64,000 nucleotides of DNA from Candidatus Viridilinea mediisalina (lineage in GTDB: Bacteria > Chloroflexota > Chloroflexia > Chloroflexales > Chloroflexaceae): NCBI RefSeq assembly GCF_002532535.1, contig NZ_NQWI01000010.1, positions 1 through 64,000 on the forward strand, written 5' to 3'. A program made the position numbers and the translations under genes. This document shows, one piece after another, positions 52,209-61,157 of the stretch. A model generated the notes under the pieces. It made no database searches. It saw only the letters and a program-made list of their open reading frames with translations, and was not told the DNA's origin. Position 1 is the stretch's first letter; the number at the start of each line of letters is the position of its first letter.

Positions 52209-53318
52209 ATGCATATTATGCATCCTAACAAGCTCAAAGCATGGTTAGCTCAACTACCCTATAGCAACCCCTCCGAGCGGCAACAAGCCTTGTTGGTGCA
52301 ATCGCTCCTCTTAGCGTTGCTACTCATTGCCTTCTTTGGCGCTTTTGTAGCTCTGTTGGCCCCAATTGCCCTCGCCGATGCCCTCATCGTGATCGCACTG
52401 GTCTGGCTGACCATCCCGGTTGCCCTTGTTGGCATCTGGCTGCTGCATCAGGGACGCTTTGCGCGGGCCGCGCTGCTCACCTGTGTTGGCCTGATTTTTA
52501 CCCTCAGCCTGCTGTTGATTACGACTGGTGTGCGCGACGGAGGGGCGCTCCTCTTTGGCTTTGCCCTCCCTATTCTGCTCGCTGGTCTGCTGGCCGACCG
52601 TTTTACCATGGTGTTGAGCATCCTGCTCAGTAGCGCCGGGATTGTGCTGGCTTTTCTGCTGGAGCGTTTGCACGTCCCGTTGGTTGGCATTGCCGCACCC
52701 CAGGGCGAAAACATGGGCGGCATCTTGGGCGGCTTTCTGGTGATTGCCCTGATTCTGGGCTTCTTTGTCTTGCGCTTTGGCCAGGTGTTGCGTACCTCAC
52801 TTGCTGAGAGCCAGCAGCGCGCTGTGGAGTTGGAGCAGAACCAAGCAGAATTGGAGCAGCGTGTCGTTGAGCGCACAAGCGCATTGCAACACGCTCTGGC
52901 TGACATGCAAGCCCAAGCGGCGACCCAAGCGCGTTTGCTTGAGGAGAATCTGGCCCAGCGTACGATCATTCAACAACTTAGTGTGCCACTACTGCCGGTT
53001 GATCGCAAGACCCTTGTGGTGCCGCTGGTGGGTCTCCTTGATGCTGAACGCATCCAAATCTTGCAGCAGCGCGTCCTCCAAGGCATCGAACATTCCCAAG
53101 CGCGGCGCGTTCTACTTGATGTGAGTGGCATACCACTGCTGGATCAACAGGTAGCCCAGGGGCTGCTTGCCTTGGTGCAACAAGTATCCCTGCTTGGCGC
53201 CCATGCCAGCTTAGTCGGTGTGCGCCCTGAGGTGGCTGAAGCAATGGTTGCGCTCAACATCGATCTGTCAAACATCCGTAGTTATGCCGACCTAGAGGCA
53301 GCCTTGCATGCAGCATGA
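52209..53318 (+). CDS. Membrane protein with C-terminal STAS domain
   Basis: 369 residues. Six hydrophobic segments occupy residues 25-200, a coiled-coil linker follows (ESQQRAVELEQNQAELEQRV in part), and a STAS domain ends the protein with VVPLVGLLDAERIQILQQR and LLDVSGIPLLDQQVAQGLL. The second string aligns with the D(I/V)TGVP(V/I)xD phospho-switch of RsbR/RsbS, with Ser in the place of the Thr. So it may be a membrane sensor that signals through an RsbT-like kinase. No such kinase gene is nearby. The start at 52209 is uncertain (a second ATG at 52218); no clear ribosome site is visible. It overlaps the next gene by 11 bases. Confidence 0.75.
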   Translation: MHIMHPNKLKAWLAQLPYSNPSERQQALLVQSLLLALLLIAFFGAFVALLAPIALADALIVIALVWLTIPVALVGIWLLHQGRFARAALLTCVGLIFTLSLLLITTGVRDGGALLFGFALPILLAGLLADRFTMVLSILLSSAGIVLAFLLERLHVPLVGIAAPQGENMGGILGGFLVIALILGFFVLRFGQVLRTSLAESQQRAVELEQNQAELEQRVVERTSALQHALADMQAQAATQARLLEENLAQRTIIQQLSVPLLPVDRKTLVVPLVGLLDAERIQILQQRVLQGIEHSQARRVLLDVSGIPLLDQQVAQGLLALVQQVSLLGAHASLVGVRPEVAEAMVALNIDLSNIRSYADLEAALHAA

Positions 53319-54309
53319 TCTCTGTCTGGTTATTGGTGGTAGCGGCTTCGTTGGCCAGCACCTCGTTCAGCAACTTTTGGCAGCGGGCTACACCGTGCGC
53401 GTCTTTGATCGTCAGCCGCTCTATGCTCTGCCCGTTGAGTTCATACTAGGCGATCTGCGCGATCGGAGCGCAGTGCAGCGCGCCTGCGCCGGGGTAGGCA
53501 CAGTCTTCCACAGCGCCTCAATGGTAGACTGGCGCGCTGGCAACCGTGAGGTGCTCTACGCGATCAATGTGCAGGGCACGCGCCATGTGATTGACGCATG
53601 CTGCGCCCAACCCGGCACACGCCTGATCTATACCAGTTCGATTGATGTAGTCTTTGATGGGAGCCCGATCCGCGCAGGCGATGAGCGCCTGCCCTATGCC
53701 CGACGCCACCTCGACGACTACGGCCAGACCAAGATGCTTGCCGAGCAGGCCGTCTTAGCGGCACATGGCCAGAACGGGCTCACAACCTGCGCCCTGCGTC
53801 TTGCAGGCGTCTACGGGCCGGGCGATGTCTACCGGCTACCTACGATTGTCGCTATGGCCCGTCAAGGACGCATGCTACGGATAGGCGACGGGCGGGCACG
53901 CTTCAACCATGTCTATGTCGAGAACGCCGCGCACGCCCACCTGTGCGCTGCCGAACGCCTTGGCACTGGTTCGCCCCTAGCGGGAAAACCCTACTTCATC
54001 ATCGATCACCCGGCACACAACTTCTTCGACTTTGTGGAATCCTTCCCACGGGCAATGGGCCTGCCCACAGCGCAACGGGCGATCCCTTTTCCTATTGCCT
54101 ACATCCTTGCCATCCTGATGGAGGGTTGGGCCCAACTCAGACGCAGTCGCGCCATCGCCCTCACGCGCTACATCGTCACCTCCACATGCCGCGACTTCTA
54201 CTTCAACGGCAGCAACGCCGCCCGCGATCTCGCCTACACACCACCAATCAGCGAACGCGAAGCCTTTCAGCGCACACTGGCCTGGTTGCAGGCAGACACC
54301 AGCGGATAG
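53308..54309 (+). CDS. NAD-dependent epimerase/3-beta-hydroxysteroid dehydrogenase-like protein
   Basis: 333 residues, extended SDR: GGSGFVGQ (10-17) as cofactor loop, YTSSIDVVFDG with the catalytic Ser/Thr region, and YGQTKMLAEQ with Tyr and Lys of the YxxxK pair, then LRLAGVYGPGD. The 3-beta-HSD/isomerase subgroup is the closest by eye; it could act on a sterol-like, terpenoid or nucleotide-sugar substrate. A hydrophobic stretch near residue 255 (FPIAYILAILMEGW) may touch the membrane. It overlaps the STAS gene, so the two are translationally coupled. Confidence 0.82.
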   Translation: MQHDLCLVIGGSGFVGQHLVQQLLAAGYTVRVFDRQPLYALPVEFILGDLRDRSAVQRACAGVGTVFHSASMVDWRAGNREVLYAINVQGTRHVIDACCAQPGTRLIYTSSIDVVFDGSPIRAGDERLPYARRHLDDYGQTKMLAEQAVLAAHGQNGLTTCALRLAGVYGPGDVYRLPTIVAMARQGRMLRIGDGRARFNHVYVENAAHAHLCAAERLGTGSPLAGKPYFIIDHPAHNFFDFVESFPRAMGLPTAQRAIPFPIAYILAILMEGWAQLRRSRAIALTRYIVTSTCRDFYFNGSNAARDLAYTPPISEREAFQRTLAWLQADTSG

Positions 54310-54323
54310 GCGAGGAGCTTCAC

Positions 54324-56213
54324 TCATGCAAACACCACATGCTCACGCAGGAAGCGTTCAATTGCTTGGTAGTAGGCCACAATGGTTTCGCTGCGCCGCC
54401 AGCCGTGGCCTTCGCCGGGGAAGAGGTGGTAGTGGTGCGGTACGCCGTGACGCCGCAAGGCACCCACAAGCGCTTCGGCTTGATCAGGTGGCACGACCTT
54501 GTCTTCGGCACCCTGGAAGATGGCCAGCGGAGTTCTGATGCGTTCGCTGTGAAAGATGGGTGAACGCTCGCGGTAACGGGCTGCCGCCTCAGGCAAGGGG
54601 CCCAGTAGCGCATCGAGGTAGTGGGCTTCAAACTTGTGGGTATCGGCCACCAGGCTGAAGAGGTTGACCACGCCGTAGCGGCAAATACCGGCACAGAAGA
54701 GTTCCGGGTGCTGCGCGAGGGTTTCAAGTACCGTATAGCCCCCGGAGCTCCCGCCCATCAGCACCATGCGGTCGGGATCGGCGATGCCTGCATCGCCCAA
54801 ATAGCGTGCCCCACTGGCCGCATCTTCCACATCCAGCACGCCCCACGCCTCACGCAGCGCCTGAGCATAGGCCCGTCCGTAGCCACTGCTGCCACGGTGG
54901 TTTACCTCAAGCACCACGTAGCCCCGCGTTGCAAAGAATTGCACCTCATTGCTGTAGGCCGCCGTCGCTTGCCCAGTCGGGCCGCCATGGATCAAGATGA
55001 CCGCAGGGGGACGGGGGCCCACGCCGTTGGGCGTATAGCCCGGTGGCAGCGAGAGTAGCCCGTAGACCGTCGCCTCGCCCACCGACCATTCGACCGGATG
55101 GGCCACAGCCAATGCTGTAGCGGGCAAGAGTTCACTGGCGCTCCGTCGGATACTGCGCGTCCCACTGGTATCGGTCACAATCACCTGGGGCGGCACCACC
55201 GACGAGGAGGCAAGGGAGGCAAAGGCGGTGGTGGTGGGGGCTGCCGCCAACTGGTTGAACCAGCGATAGCCTGTGTCGGCACTCAAGACCTGCAACGGGC
55301 CATCGGACAACGGTTGCAGGCACAACTGGCGCAGACCGCCCCAATTGCGTAAAAAGGCCAACGCCTTGCCATCATAGCTCCACGCCAGGGTACGCATACC
55401 ATAGACCCACGCAGGCTCACCATGCTCGGCGGCCCCGGTAGTCAACTGATGCTGCTTACCCGTATTCAGATCAAGCAAATAGATCTGCCACCAGCCATCT
55501 TGGTCAGAGACAAAGGCCAAATGGTGGCCATCAGGGGCAAAACAGGGCTGAAAGATGCTCGTTGTAGGCCCACCAGCCACCACCCGCGCATTGCGGAGCA
55601 CCGGCAGCCTACCAACAAAATCAAGATCAGCGAGATAGAGCAGGCTGCCATCCCAAGGCATATTGGGATGATCCCAAGCCACAAAGGCCACTTTTGTCCC
55701 ACTAGGGTGCCAGCAGGGCCACATATAGAACGTGTGGCCCTGTGCCAAGCGTTGGGGCCAATGCTTCCCGGCGCTATCCACCACCGCAATGCAATCCTGA
55801 TCCTCATAGGCATGGACAAAGAGCAGATGGCGGCCATCGGGCGCAAGGGCGGGATCAGCCGCAGCCCCAAAGGCGGGCGTCAGCGCCCGAGGCATACCAC
55901 CGGCCACCTGCTGCACAAAGAGCCGCCCGCTGTTGCCCTCAGCAAAGACCACCAGCCCACTGCCGACGGTAAAATCGCCACCGCCATAGCCAATCCGACC
56001 ACGCACCGTCAAATCACCAGGCGTCAACTCATAGGGCGCATCAGGCGTCGCCAAATCCATCGCCCAGAGCGTGCCACGCCCATCACGCGCCTCGCGCCAG
56101 ACCAACGTCTGGCCCGCACTATCCCACTGTACATCGGTCAAACGCAACCCGGCAGCCATCTGGCGAGGGGTCAACGCACTTGGCCAGAGGCCAAACGGGT
56201 AGGTAACTGTCAT
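54324..56213 (-). CDS. S9-family prolyl oligopeptidase-like peptidase
   Basis: 629 residues. An N-terminal beta-propeller with TolB/WD-like repeats (PALAPDGRHLLFV, PCFAPDGHHLAFVSD) is followed by an alpha/beta-hydrolase domain with VILIHGGPTG, the nucleophile Ser in MGGSSGGYT, Asp in FQGAEDKVVPP and His in FPGEGHGWR. This is the acylaminoacyl-peptidase/dipeptidyl-peptidase branch of S9. No signal peptide, so it probably clears peptides in the cytoplasm. It converges with the epimerase gene, 14 bp apart, and lies 9 bp after the small membrane protein gene. Confidence 0.92.
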   Translation of the reverse strand: MTVTYPFGLWPSALTPRQMAAGLRLTDVQWDSAGQTLVWREARDGRGTLWAMDLATPDAPYELTPGDLTVRGRIGYGGGDFTVGSGLVVFAEGNSGRLFVQQVAGGMPRALTPAFGAAADPALAPDGRHLLFVHAYEDQDCIAVVDSAGKHWPQRLAQGHTFYMWPCWHPSGTKVAFVAWDHPNMPWDGSLLYLADLDFVGRLPVLRNARVVAGGPTTSIFQPCFAPDGHHLAFVSDQDGWWQIYLLDLNTGKQHQLTTGAAEHGEPAWVYGMRTLAWSYDGKALAFLRNWGGLRQLCLQPLSDGPLQVLSADTGYRWFNQLAAAPTTTAFASLASSSVVPPQVIVTDTSGTRSIRRSASELLPATALAVAHPVEWSVGEATVYGLLSLPPGYTPNGVGPRPPAVILIHGGPTGQATAAYSNEVQFFATRGYVVLEVNHRGSSGYGRAYAQALREAWGVLDVEDAASGARYLGDAGIADPDRMVLMGGSSGGYTVLETLAQHPELFCAGICRYGVVNLFSLVADTHKFEAHYLDALLGPLPEAAARYRERSPIFHSERIRTPLAIFQGAEDKVVPPDQAEALVGALRRHGVPHHYHLFPGEGHGWRRSETIVAYYQAIERFLREHVVFA

Positions 56214-56222
56214 AACCTCTTC

Positions 56223-56822
56223 CTAATGCCACCAAGCATAATGCGCCCACGACTGTGCGGGATAGACATGCTCTGGGCGGCGCGGATTGATCCGCACCGG
56301 CACCACCGAACCAACCGTCATGCGGCTCAGGCTCTCATCATCAACCAACCAGGCAACCTGAGCCTCATAAGGACGGCCATTGGGCGGATGCACCCAGAGG
56401 ATCATCGTCAACTCTGCGGAACGCAGCAAGCCCGGACGACCAAAGGCGCTCTGGTGCAGAATACGCAAGATCTCGGCATGGGCCGTCACGGCTGCGGCCA
56501 AATCCTCCGCCATCGTACCACGGGCCAGTTGGGCATGGCGATCACGGCTAACCAAGACACGATAGACTGGAACGAACAAGATCAAGGTTAAGATCGGCAC
56601 CGCATAGATAATCACCAACTCACTCGGAACTGGCGTAATCCGACCATCAGCAGCAGCCACACAGCGGAACTGCAAGCCACGCAAGCGCGTCTCTGGCTCT
56701 AGCACTCCCGCGCACAAAAACGGTTGCGCCACCCGCCCAAGGGCAGGCACCAAGACCAAACCAAGCGTACCCAACATGAAGGCCAGCACGAGGCTGAAGA
56801 TGCAGCGCTTCACGATGGCCAT
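56223..56822 (-). CDS. Small membrane protein, unknown function
   Basis: 199 residues not recognised as a named family. Two hydrophobic segments are at about 8-30 (IFSLVLAFMLGTLGLVLVPAL) split by a Cys-containing loop (CAGVLEPETRLRGLQFRC) and 68-90 (LVIIYAVPILTLILFVPVY). The C-terminal part has VRINPRRPEHVYP, similar to the end of DUF3592-like membrane proteins. GAGGTGAG precedes ATG 56822. It is 9 bp upstream of the S9 peptidase gene and probably co-transcribed with it. Confidence 0.65.
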   Translation of the reverse strand: MAIVKRCIFSLVLAFMLGTLGLVLVPALGRVAQPFLCAGVLEPETRLRGLQFRCVAAADGRITPVPSELVIIYAVPILTLILFVPVYRVLVSRDRHAQLARGTMAEDLAAAVTAHAEILRILHQSAFGRPGLLRSAELTMILWVHPPNGRPYEAQVAWLVDDESLSRMTVGSVVPVRINPRRPEHVYPAQSWAHYAWWH

Positions 56823-56947
56823 AACTCACCTCTTCTTCGTTGAATGAGGAGTTATACCGCAATATTCCTCATACCCTATCGTAGCAATGCCTTTGCTTTT
56901 CCACAAGGGTACAGATCTGCACGTTTGGTTGTTGTCTCTGAACTGAG

Positions 56948-57147
56948 GTGGAGTAGCCAAAACGAGACCGGATCATCAAGAACGCGAAAGCCCTGTGAGA
57001 CGCCATGTTCGGCAATCTACAATCTACAATCTACAATCTACAGTGGAGTAGCCAAAACGAGACCGGATCATCAAGAACGCGAAAGCCCTGTGAGACGCCA
57101 TGTTCGGCAATCTACAATCTACAATCTACAATCTACAATCTACAATC
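56948..57147 (+). repeat. Element E, 95-bp tandem duplication with TACAATC tracts
   Basis: Two copies start at 56948 and 57043. Each has GTGGAGTAGCCAAAACGAGA at the start, the AACGCGAAAGCCC block in the middle and a run of TACAATC heptamers at the end (four in the first copy, six in the second). It fills most of the 326-bp gap between the small membrane protein and PLP-enzyme genes; no gene is present. Confidence 0.92.
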
Positions 57148-57148
57148 G

Positions 57149-58426
57149 CTACACCCGCTCCAGCGCCTGGGCCAAGTCGGCGATCAGGTCTTCTGGGTGT
57201 TCGACGCCAATCGAGATGCGTACCATAGCCGGGCTAATCCCCAACTCAATCCGCTCCTCCGGGTCTACGTCGGCGTGGGTCATCGAGGCGGGATGTTCAG
57301 CGAGCGACTCAGTGCCGCCGAGGCTCACTGCGAGGTGAAAGAGCCGCAGGGCGTTGAGCATGCGGAAGGCTTCCGCCTCGCCACCGTGCAACTCAAAGGA
57401 GATCATGCCGCCCGCTGCACTGCACTGGCGCTGATAGATCGCATACTCTGGATCGTCGGTAGCCAAATGGCCCAAGTAATGAACATGAGCAACCTTGGGA
57501 TGCTCGGCGAGAAACTTGGCCACATGGCCCGCACTCTTCATCTGGGCGGTCATGCGCAACTTGAGCGTTTCGAGGCTCCGCAACAGCAGCCAGCCGGTGT
57601 GTGGGCCCGCCATCGTGCCAAGAATGGTGCGGAAGACTTTGATATGATCAAGCAGTTCACGGCGACCCAGACAGACGCCCGCGATCAGGTCGCTATGTCC
57701 ACCAATATACTTGGTGGCCGAATAGAGCACCAAATCAGCCCCATGGCGCAACGGTTGCTGCCAGAGTGGCCCCAAGAAGGTATTGTCCACCGCAGTCAAC
57801 ACGCGCCGATCTTCACGACTAAGGCGTGCGGCCAACGCTGCGTAGGCCGCAATATCCACCAGCGCATTGGTCGGATTGGCCGGAGTCTCGATCAGAATGA
57901 AGGCCAGTTTATCGGCCAGCCCCATCTGTTGCAGACGCGTTTCCACCTCAGTTGGCGGCGTCCCTGCCCGAAAACCGATCACCCGCACACCAAATTCAGG
58001 CAAAATATGCTTGAGAAAAAAATCGGTACCACCATAGACCGGCTCACTATGCAGCACCACATCACCAGGACGCACAAAAGTCAGCAGGGTCGTACTGATC
58101 GCCGCCATCCCACTGGCAAAGACCGCCGCCGCCTCAGCTTCGTCCCACAGCGTAAGGCGATCCTCCAGCACCTCAAGGTCAGGATTATTCAAACGGCTAT
58201 AGATCAAGCCCATCGGCTCATTAGGGCCGCGGCGGCGCAGGCCATAGGCCAACTCAAAGAAGGCTTTACCCTCCTCAGCGGTACGAAAGACAAACGTGGA
58301 GGTCTGGAAGATCGGACACTTAATCGCCCCCTCAGAGAGTTCCGGCTTGTAGCCATAGCTCATCATCAAACTCTCCGGGTGGAGCGGGCGTCCCTCTAGG
58401 TAGCCATCAGGCTTACGTTCGGCCAT
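57149..58426 (-). CDS. Cys/Met-metabolism PLP enzyme (methionine gamma-lyase-like)
   Basis: 425 residues, fold type I of the MetB/MetC/MegL family. Visible are YSRLNNPDLEVLEDRL, ASGMAAISTTLLTF, the phosphate-binding YGGTDFF, ETPANPTN, the Asp in AVDNTFLGP, and the Schiff-base Lys239 in YSATKYIGGHSD, then SLGGTESLAEHPASMTH. It cleaves or forms C-gamma-S bonds of methionine or homoserine derivatives; gamma-lyase against synthase cannot be settled by eye. AAGGAGG before ATG 58426 decides the start. It ends two bases after the heptamer tract of element E. Confidence 0.9.
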   Translation of the reverse strand: MAERKPDGYLEGRPLHPESLMMSYGYKPELSEGAIKCPIFQTSTFVFRTAEEGKAFFELAYGLRRRGPNEPMGLIYSRLNNPDLEVLEDRLTLWDEAEAAAVFASGMAAISTTLLTFVRPGDVVLHSEPVYGGTDFFLKHILPEFGVRVIGFRAGTPPTEVETRLQQMGLADKLAFILIETPANPTNALVDIAAYAALAARLSREDRRVLTAVDNTFLGPLWQQPLRHGADLVLYSATKYIGGHSDLIAGVCLGRRELLDHIKVFRTILGTMAGPHTGWLLLRSLETLKLRMTAQMKSAGHVAKFLAEHPKVAHVHYLGHLATDDPEYAIYQRQCSAAGGMISFELHGGEAEAFRMLNALRLFHLAVSLGGTESLAEHPASMTHADVDPEERIELGISPAMVRISIGVEHPEDLIADLAQALERV

Positions 58427-58465
58427 GGTCGCCTCCTTGAGACACATTTCAAACGAGTGCAATTA

Positions 58466-58559
58466 CCCTTGAACATGCCGCATAATCGAAAACGCGAAAG
58501 CCCATTGATGCGCTATGTTCAGCAATCTGCAATCTACAATCTACAATCGTAAATGGTAT
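58466..58559 (+). repeat. Element E copy on the left of the restriction-modification module
   Basis: CCCTTGAACATGCCGCATAA at its start, AACGCGAAAGCCCATTGA in the middle, then TGCAATC/TACAATC heptamers and AATGGTAT at its end. It matches 61062-61148 over its whole length in direct orientation. The remaining bases to 58684 hold no gene. Confidence 0.9.
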
Positions 58560-58684
58560 GAAGCACCATTGTCTCACTCCCACCTCATGGTGCCTGTAGG
58601 CGTAGCCGACTCTGGTTAAGGTTTAACAACAGGAGTGGAAAGACTTCGCTACGAGAGGCGAGATCAAGATATAGGGGGGAGCAA

Positions 58685-59641
58685 CTACAATCTACAAAGC
58701 CAGCGCGAAATCGAAGCCACCTGATCATACTCATTCAGGTTTGCAGCATTGGAAAGCAACCCAACCTGCAATTGTGCCCAAATCTCACCAGCCATTTTGC
58801 GCTCAATTGCAGCACCTACAAAAAAGGTGTGAGGCTTTAGATTAACGTCCTTAAAGCCAGTTCTAATGCGGTCAAGCGCTGTTCGTGCTGTTTTCCAATG
58901 CTCATCAGCACCAGCGGGATCAATCCCCCCTTTGAGTTCACCGAGCGCCAGATAGGTGTCAGGGTGGCGATATTCTGTCATCATGATCTGAGCTGGGTTA
59001 TCGTTAAAGAGACATAAGTCTACATTATTACGAATAAATGGAATGGTAAGATTATAGATCAGTGTTCGTTGTCCTTGCGAATGTGACCATGCCAATCCAC
59101 GGGCAGAAAATTCCACATCAACATCATCTTGAGTCTTGTCATACCACCGTTTTGAGCGATGTTCAAGCCATCGATAGGATAAACCACTAATATTGAGCGA
59201 TGCAATAAGCGCACGCGTGAGCTTGCGTTGGGCTAGTACGCCACCAACATTACGCATTGAACCGCCTAATGTATCACCACGTATTAGCAGGAAGCGATAG
59301 ATCAATTCCTCGATAAATTTATCTCCTGCAGGTTCTAAAAAATTCTTAATCAAACCTTGCACAGCTTCCAGCTTATCTTCAGGTTGGAGGTGATTCAGTG
59401 CTTTATCTGACAAACCAGCGGCAGTAAGCAATCCTGCTTGAATATCTGGAATACGCAATAAATCTGTGGGTGTGGTTGCCTTAGAAGCTGCTACATATAA
59501 TGCTTTGGCTTCTTGCACATATGGTGTTGCTTTTCTGTTCTTCTCTAGTGCCAGTGCAACAAACCCGGCTCGACGTGCGGCATATGAAGTAACTAATTGT
59601 TCTTCTGAGCGTAAATGTTCAAGATAAGGTTGATTGTTCAT
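58685..59641 (-). CDS. Type II restriction endonuclease, AvaI/BsoBI family
   Basis: 318 residues. The active-site pattern is Asp208 (NNVDLCLF), Glu235-x-Lys237 (GELKGG) and His248 (DEHWK), nearly the spacing of BsoBI (Asp212, Glu240, Lys242, His253), with the family string [15 protein letters not shown]. AvaI and BsoBI cut CYCGRG; the same site is expected but inferred. GGAGG lies before ATG 59641, which overlaps the methylase stop as ATGA. The gene is much richer in A/T than its neighbours, a sign of recent transfer. Confidence 0.88.
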   Translation of the reverse strand: MNNQPYLEHLRSEEQLVTSYAARRAGFVALALEKNRKATPYVQEAKALYVAASKATTPTDLLRIPDIQAGLLTAAGLSDKALNHLQPEDKLEAVQGLIKNFLEPAGDKFIEELIYRFLLIRGDTLGGSMRNVGGVLAQRKLTRALIASLNISGLSYRWLEHRSKRWYDKTQDDVDVEFSARGLAWSHSQGQRTLIYNLTIPFIRNNVDLCLFNDNPAQIMMTEYRHPDTYLALGELKGGIDPAGADEHWKTARTALDRIRTGFKDVNLKPHTFFVGAAIERKMAGEIWAQLQVGLLSNAANLNEYDQVASISRWLCRL

Positions 59642-61035
59642 CCTTTTTTCCTCCAAACATAGACACATTTTCGCAATGCATCACGACCATGCTCACCCAT
59701 TTGTTGACTACTGTTGCCTTTACCAGTAGGTAACAATAAAATTTTCTCAACCGCAAAACCTACATGACGAGCAATATCTGAAAGAATAAGATCAACCGAT
59801 ACACTCGCTCCTGCATAGCGTACATTATCATTCACCATGAAGAGTAGCGCATTTGGTTTGAGTACTCGACTACATTCAGCAATAATGCAAGCCATTTCAA
59901 AAAAATACCCCTTCACCATGCGCGGTATACCATTATTATTTAATTTTTTCTGGCTCTTCTGAGCTTGAAGGTAGGCAATAATCTCCTGTAGCAAATGCTG
60001 TTGATTGGCTGCATAAAGAACATCATGCCATGCGCCATTCATCTTCAACAGATCTTTTTCACGATTCTCCACGGTACAACTCAACATTGCTTGGCGTAAC
60101 TCAACGAGATTGGTTTCATTTACGCCAAGAATAGCCAATTCTAAAGCATACGTTCTCGTGTAATCATAACGATTGCAATAGGGTGGTGAGGTAATAATTG
60201 CATCATACTGCTGTGCTTTCAATTGAGGCATCATGTCAAGACATGAACCATGTAGTAATTTTATTGCCCCAGATGAGGTTTTCTCAGTAAAAAAACCTTG
60301 TTGCAATGTTGTTGGATGTAAATCTTCAATAATTTCACGCAATTTCGCAGAGATTGCATCATCAAAAGACGGTATGTTTCCTTTGTTAAAGGGTTTACTT
60401 CCAATCTTTCTACCTGATCGGTAATCCCAACGGAGGTATTGTCCATCTTTGCGGGTAAAACTCACCGCTTCTAGGATACACAATAAGGCAAAAAAGAGAA
60501 CATCTCTTACTCTATTTGACTCTTGTTGCAGCGCATAAAGAAATTTTTCAATCGCTTCTTGGGTTGCTTCTGGATATGCTCCCTTTGTAATACGTAATTC
60601 TGCAAGAGATATTCGTTTGCTCTCAGTGTTCCAAGGGCAATGCTCAACCCAATAATTGATTCGGGCTATTTCATCTGTAGAAAAACCTTGATCCAGAGTC
60701 TGTTTCGTTGAGATGATAGTTTGACCAATTGGCAATAACTCGATACCATCAGCATCAATACCTAATGCACTTGCTGCGAATAGAGCCGTTCCACTTCCGG
60801 CAAAAGGATCAAGAACTTTTCCTTTTATGTTATAGGTGTTAAGAAGAAATTCTACTAGTGCTGCGGAAAATGCTTCTTTATATTTGTACCAACGATATAT
60901 CGGACGATTCTTGTTAGCTTGAAAACTAACAAGCGATCTTGTCAGTGCTGGGTTAGTTATGAACTCCGCAGAAAATTGTTCTGCTAAAGCTCGATCTAGT
61001 GTTTCGATGTATGCAATTGCATCTTCTGTAACCAT
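59638..61035 (-). CDS. DNA methyltransferase, M.AvaI-like (probable N4-cytosine type)
   Basis: 465 residues. The AdoMet-binding motif DPFAGSGT (76-83) comes before the catalytic motif [19 protein letters not shown], and FMVNDNVRY lies later, the order of the gamma-like group. SPPY is typical of N4-cytosine or N6-adenine enzymes. With the AvaI/BsoBI-like nuclease overlapping by four bases, it is expected to protect the same site by cytosine methylation. Base composition is A/T-rich like the nuclease gene. ATG 61035 is the first good start; the frame is open 22 codons upstream into element E. Confidence 0.9.
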   Translation of the reverse strand: MVTEDAIAYIETLDRALAEQFSAEFITNPALTRSLVSFQANKNRPIYRWYKYKEAFSAALVEFLLNTYNIKGKVLDPFAGSGTALFAASALGIDADGIELLPIGQTIISTKQTLDQGFSTDEIARINYWVEHCPWNTESKRISLAELRITKGAYPEATQEAIEKFLYALQQESNRVRDVLFFALLCILEAVSFTRKDGQYLRWDYRSGRKIGSKPFNKGNIPSFDDAISAKLREIIEDLHPTTLQQGFFTEKTSSGAIKLLHGSCLDMMPQLKAQQYDAIITSPPYCNRYDYTRTYALELAILGVNETNLVELRQAMLSCTVENREKDLLKMNGAWHDVLYAANQQHLLQEIIAYLQAQKSQKKLNNNGIPRMVKGYFFEMACIIAECSRVLKPNALLFMVNDNVRYAGASVSVDLILSDIARHVGFAVEKILLLPTGKGNSSQQMGEHGRDALRKCVYVWRKKG

Positions 61036-61061
61036 GAATTCCAATCCTGTGTTATACCAAA

Positions 61062-61148
61062 CCCTTGAACATACCGCATGATCAAGAACGCGAAAGCTCA
61101 TTGAGACGCCAGGTTCGGCAATCTACAATCTACAATCTGCAATGGTAT
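61062..61148 (+). repeat. Element E copy on the right of the restriction-modification module
   Basis: CCCTTGAACATACCGCATGA at its start, AACGCGAAAGCTCATTGAGA in the middle, TACAATC heptamers, and AATGGTAT at its end. Direct orientation relative to 58466-58559, about 2.6 kb apart. Confidence 0.9.
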
Positions 61149-61157
61149 ACTATCATA

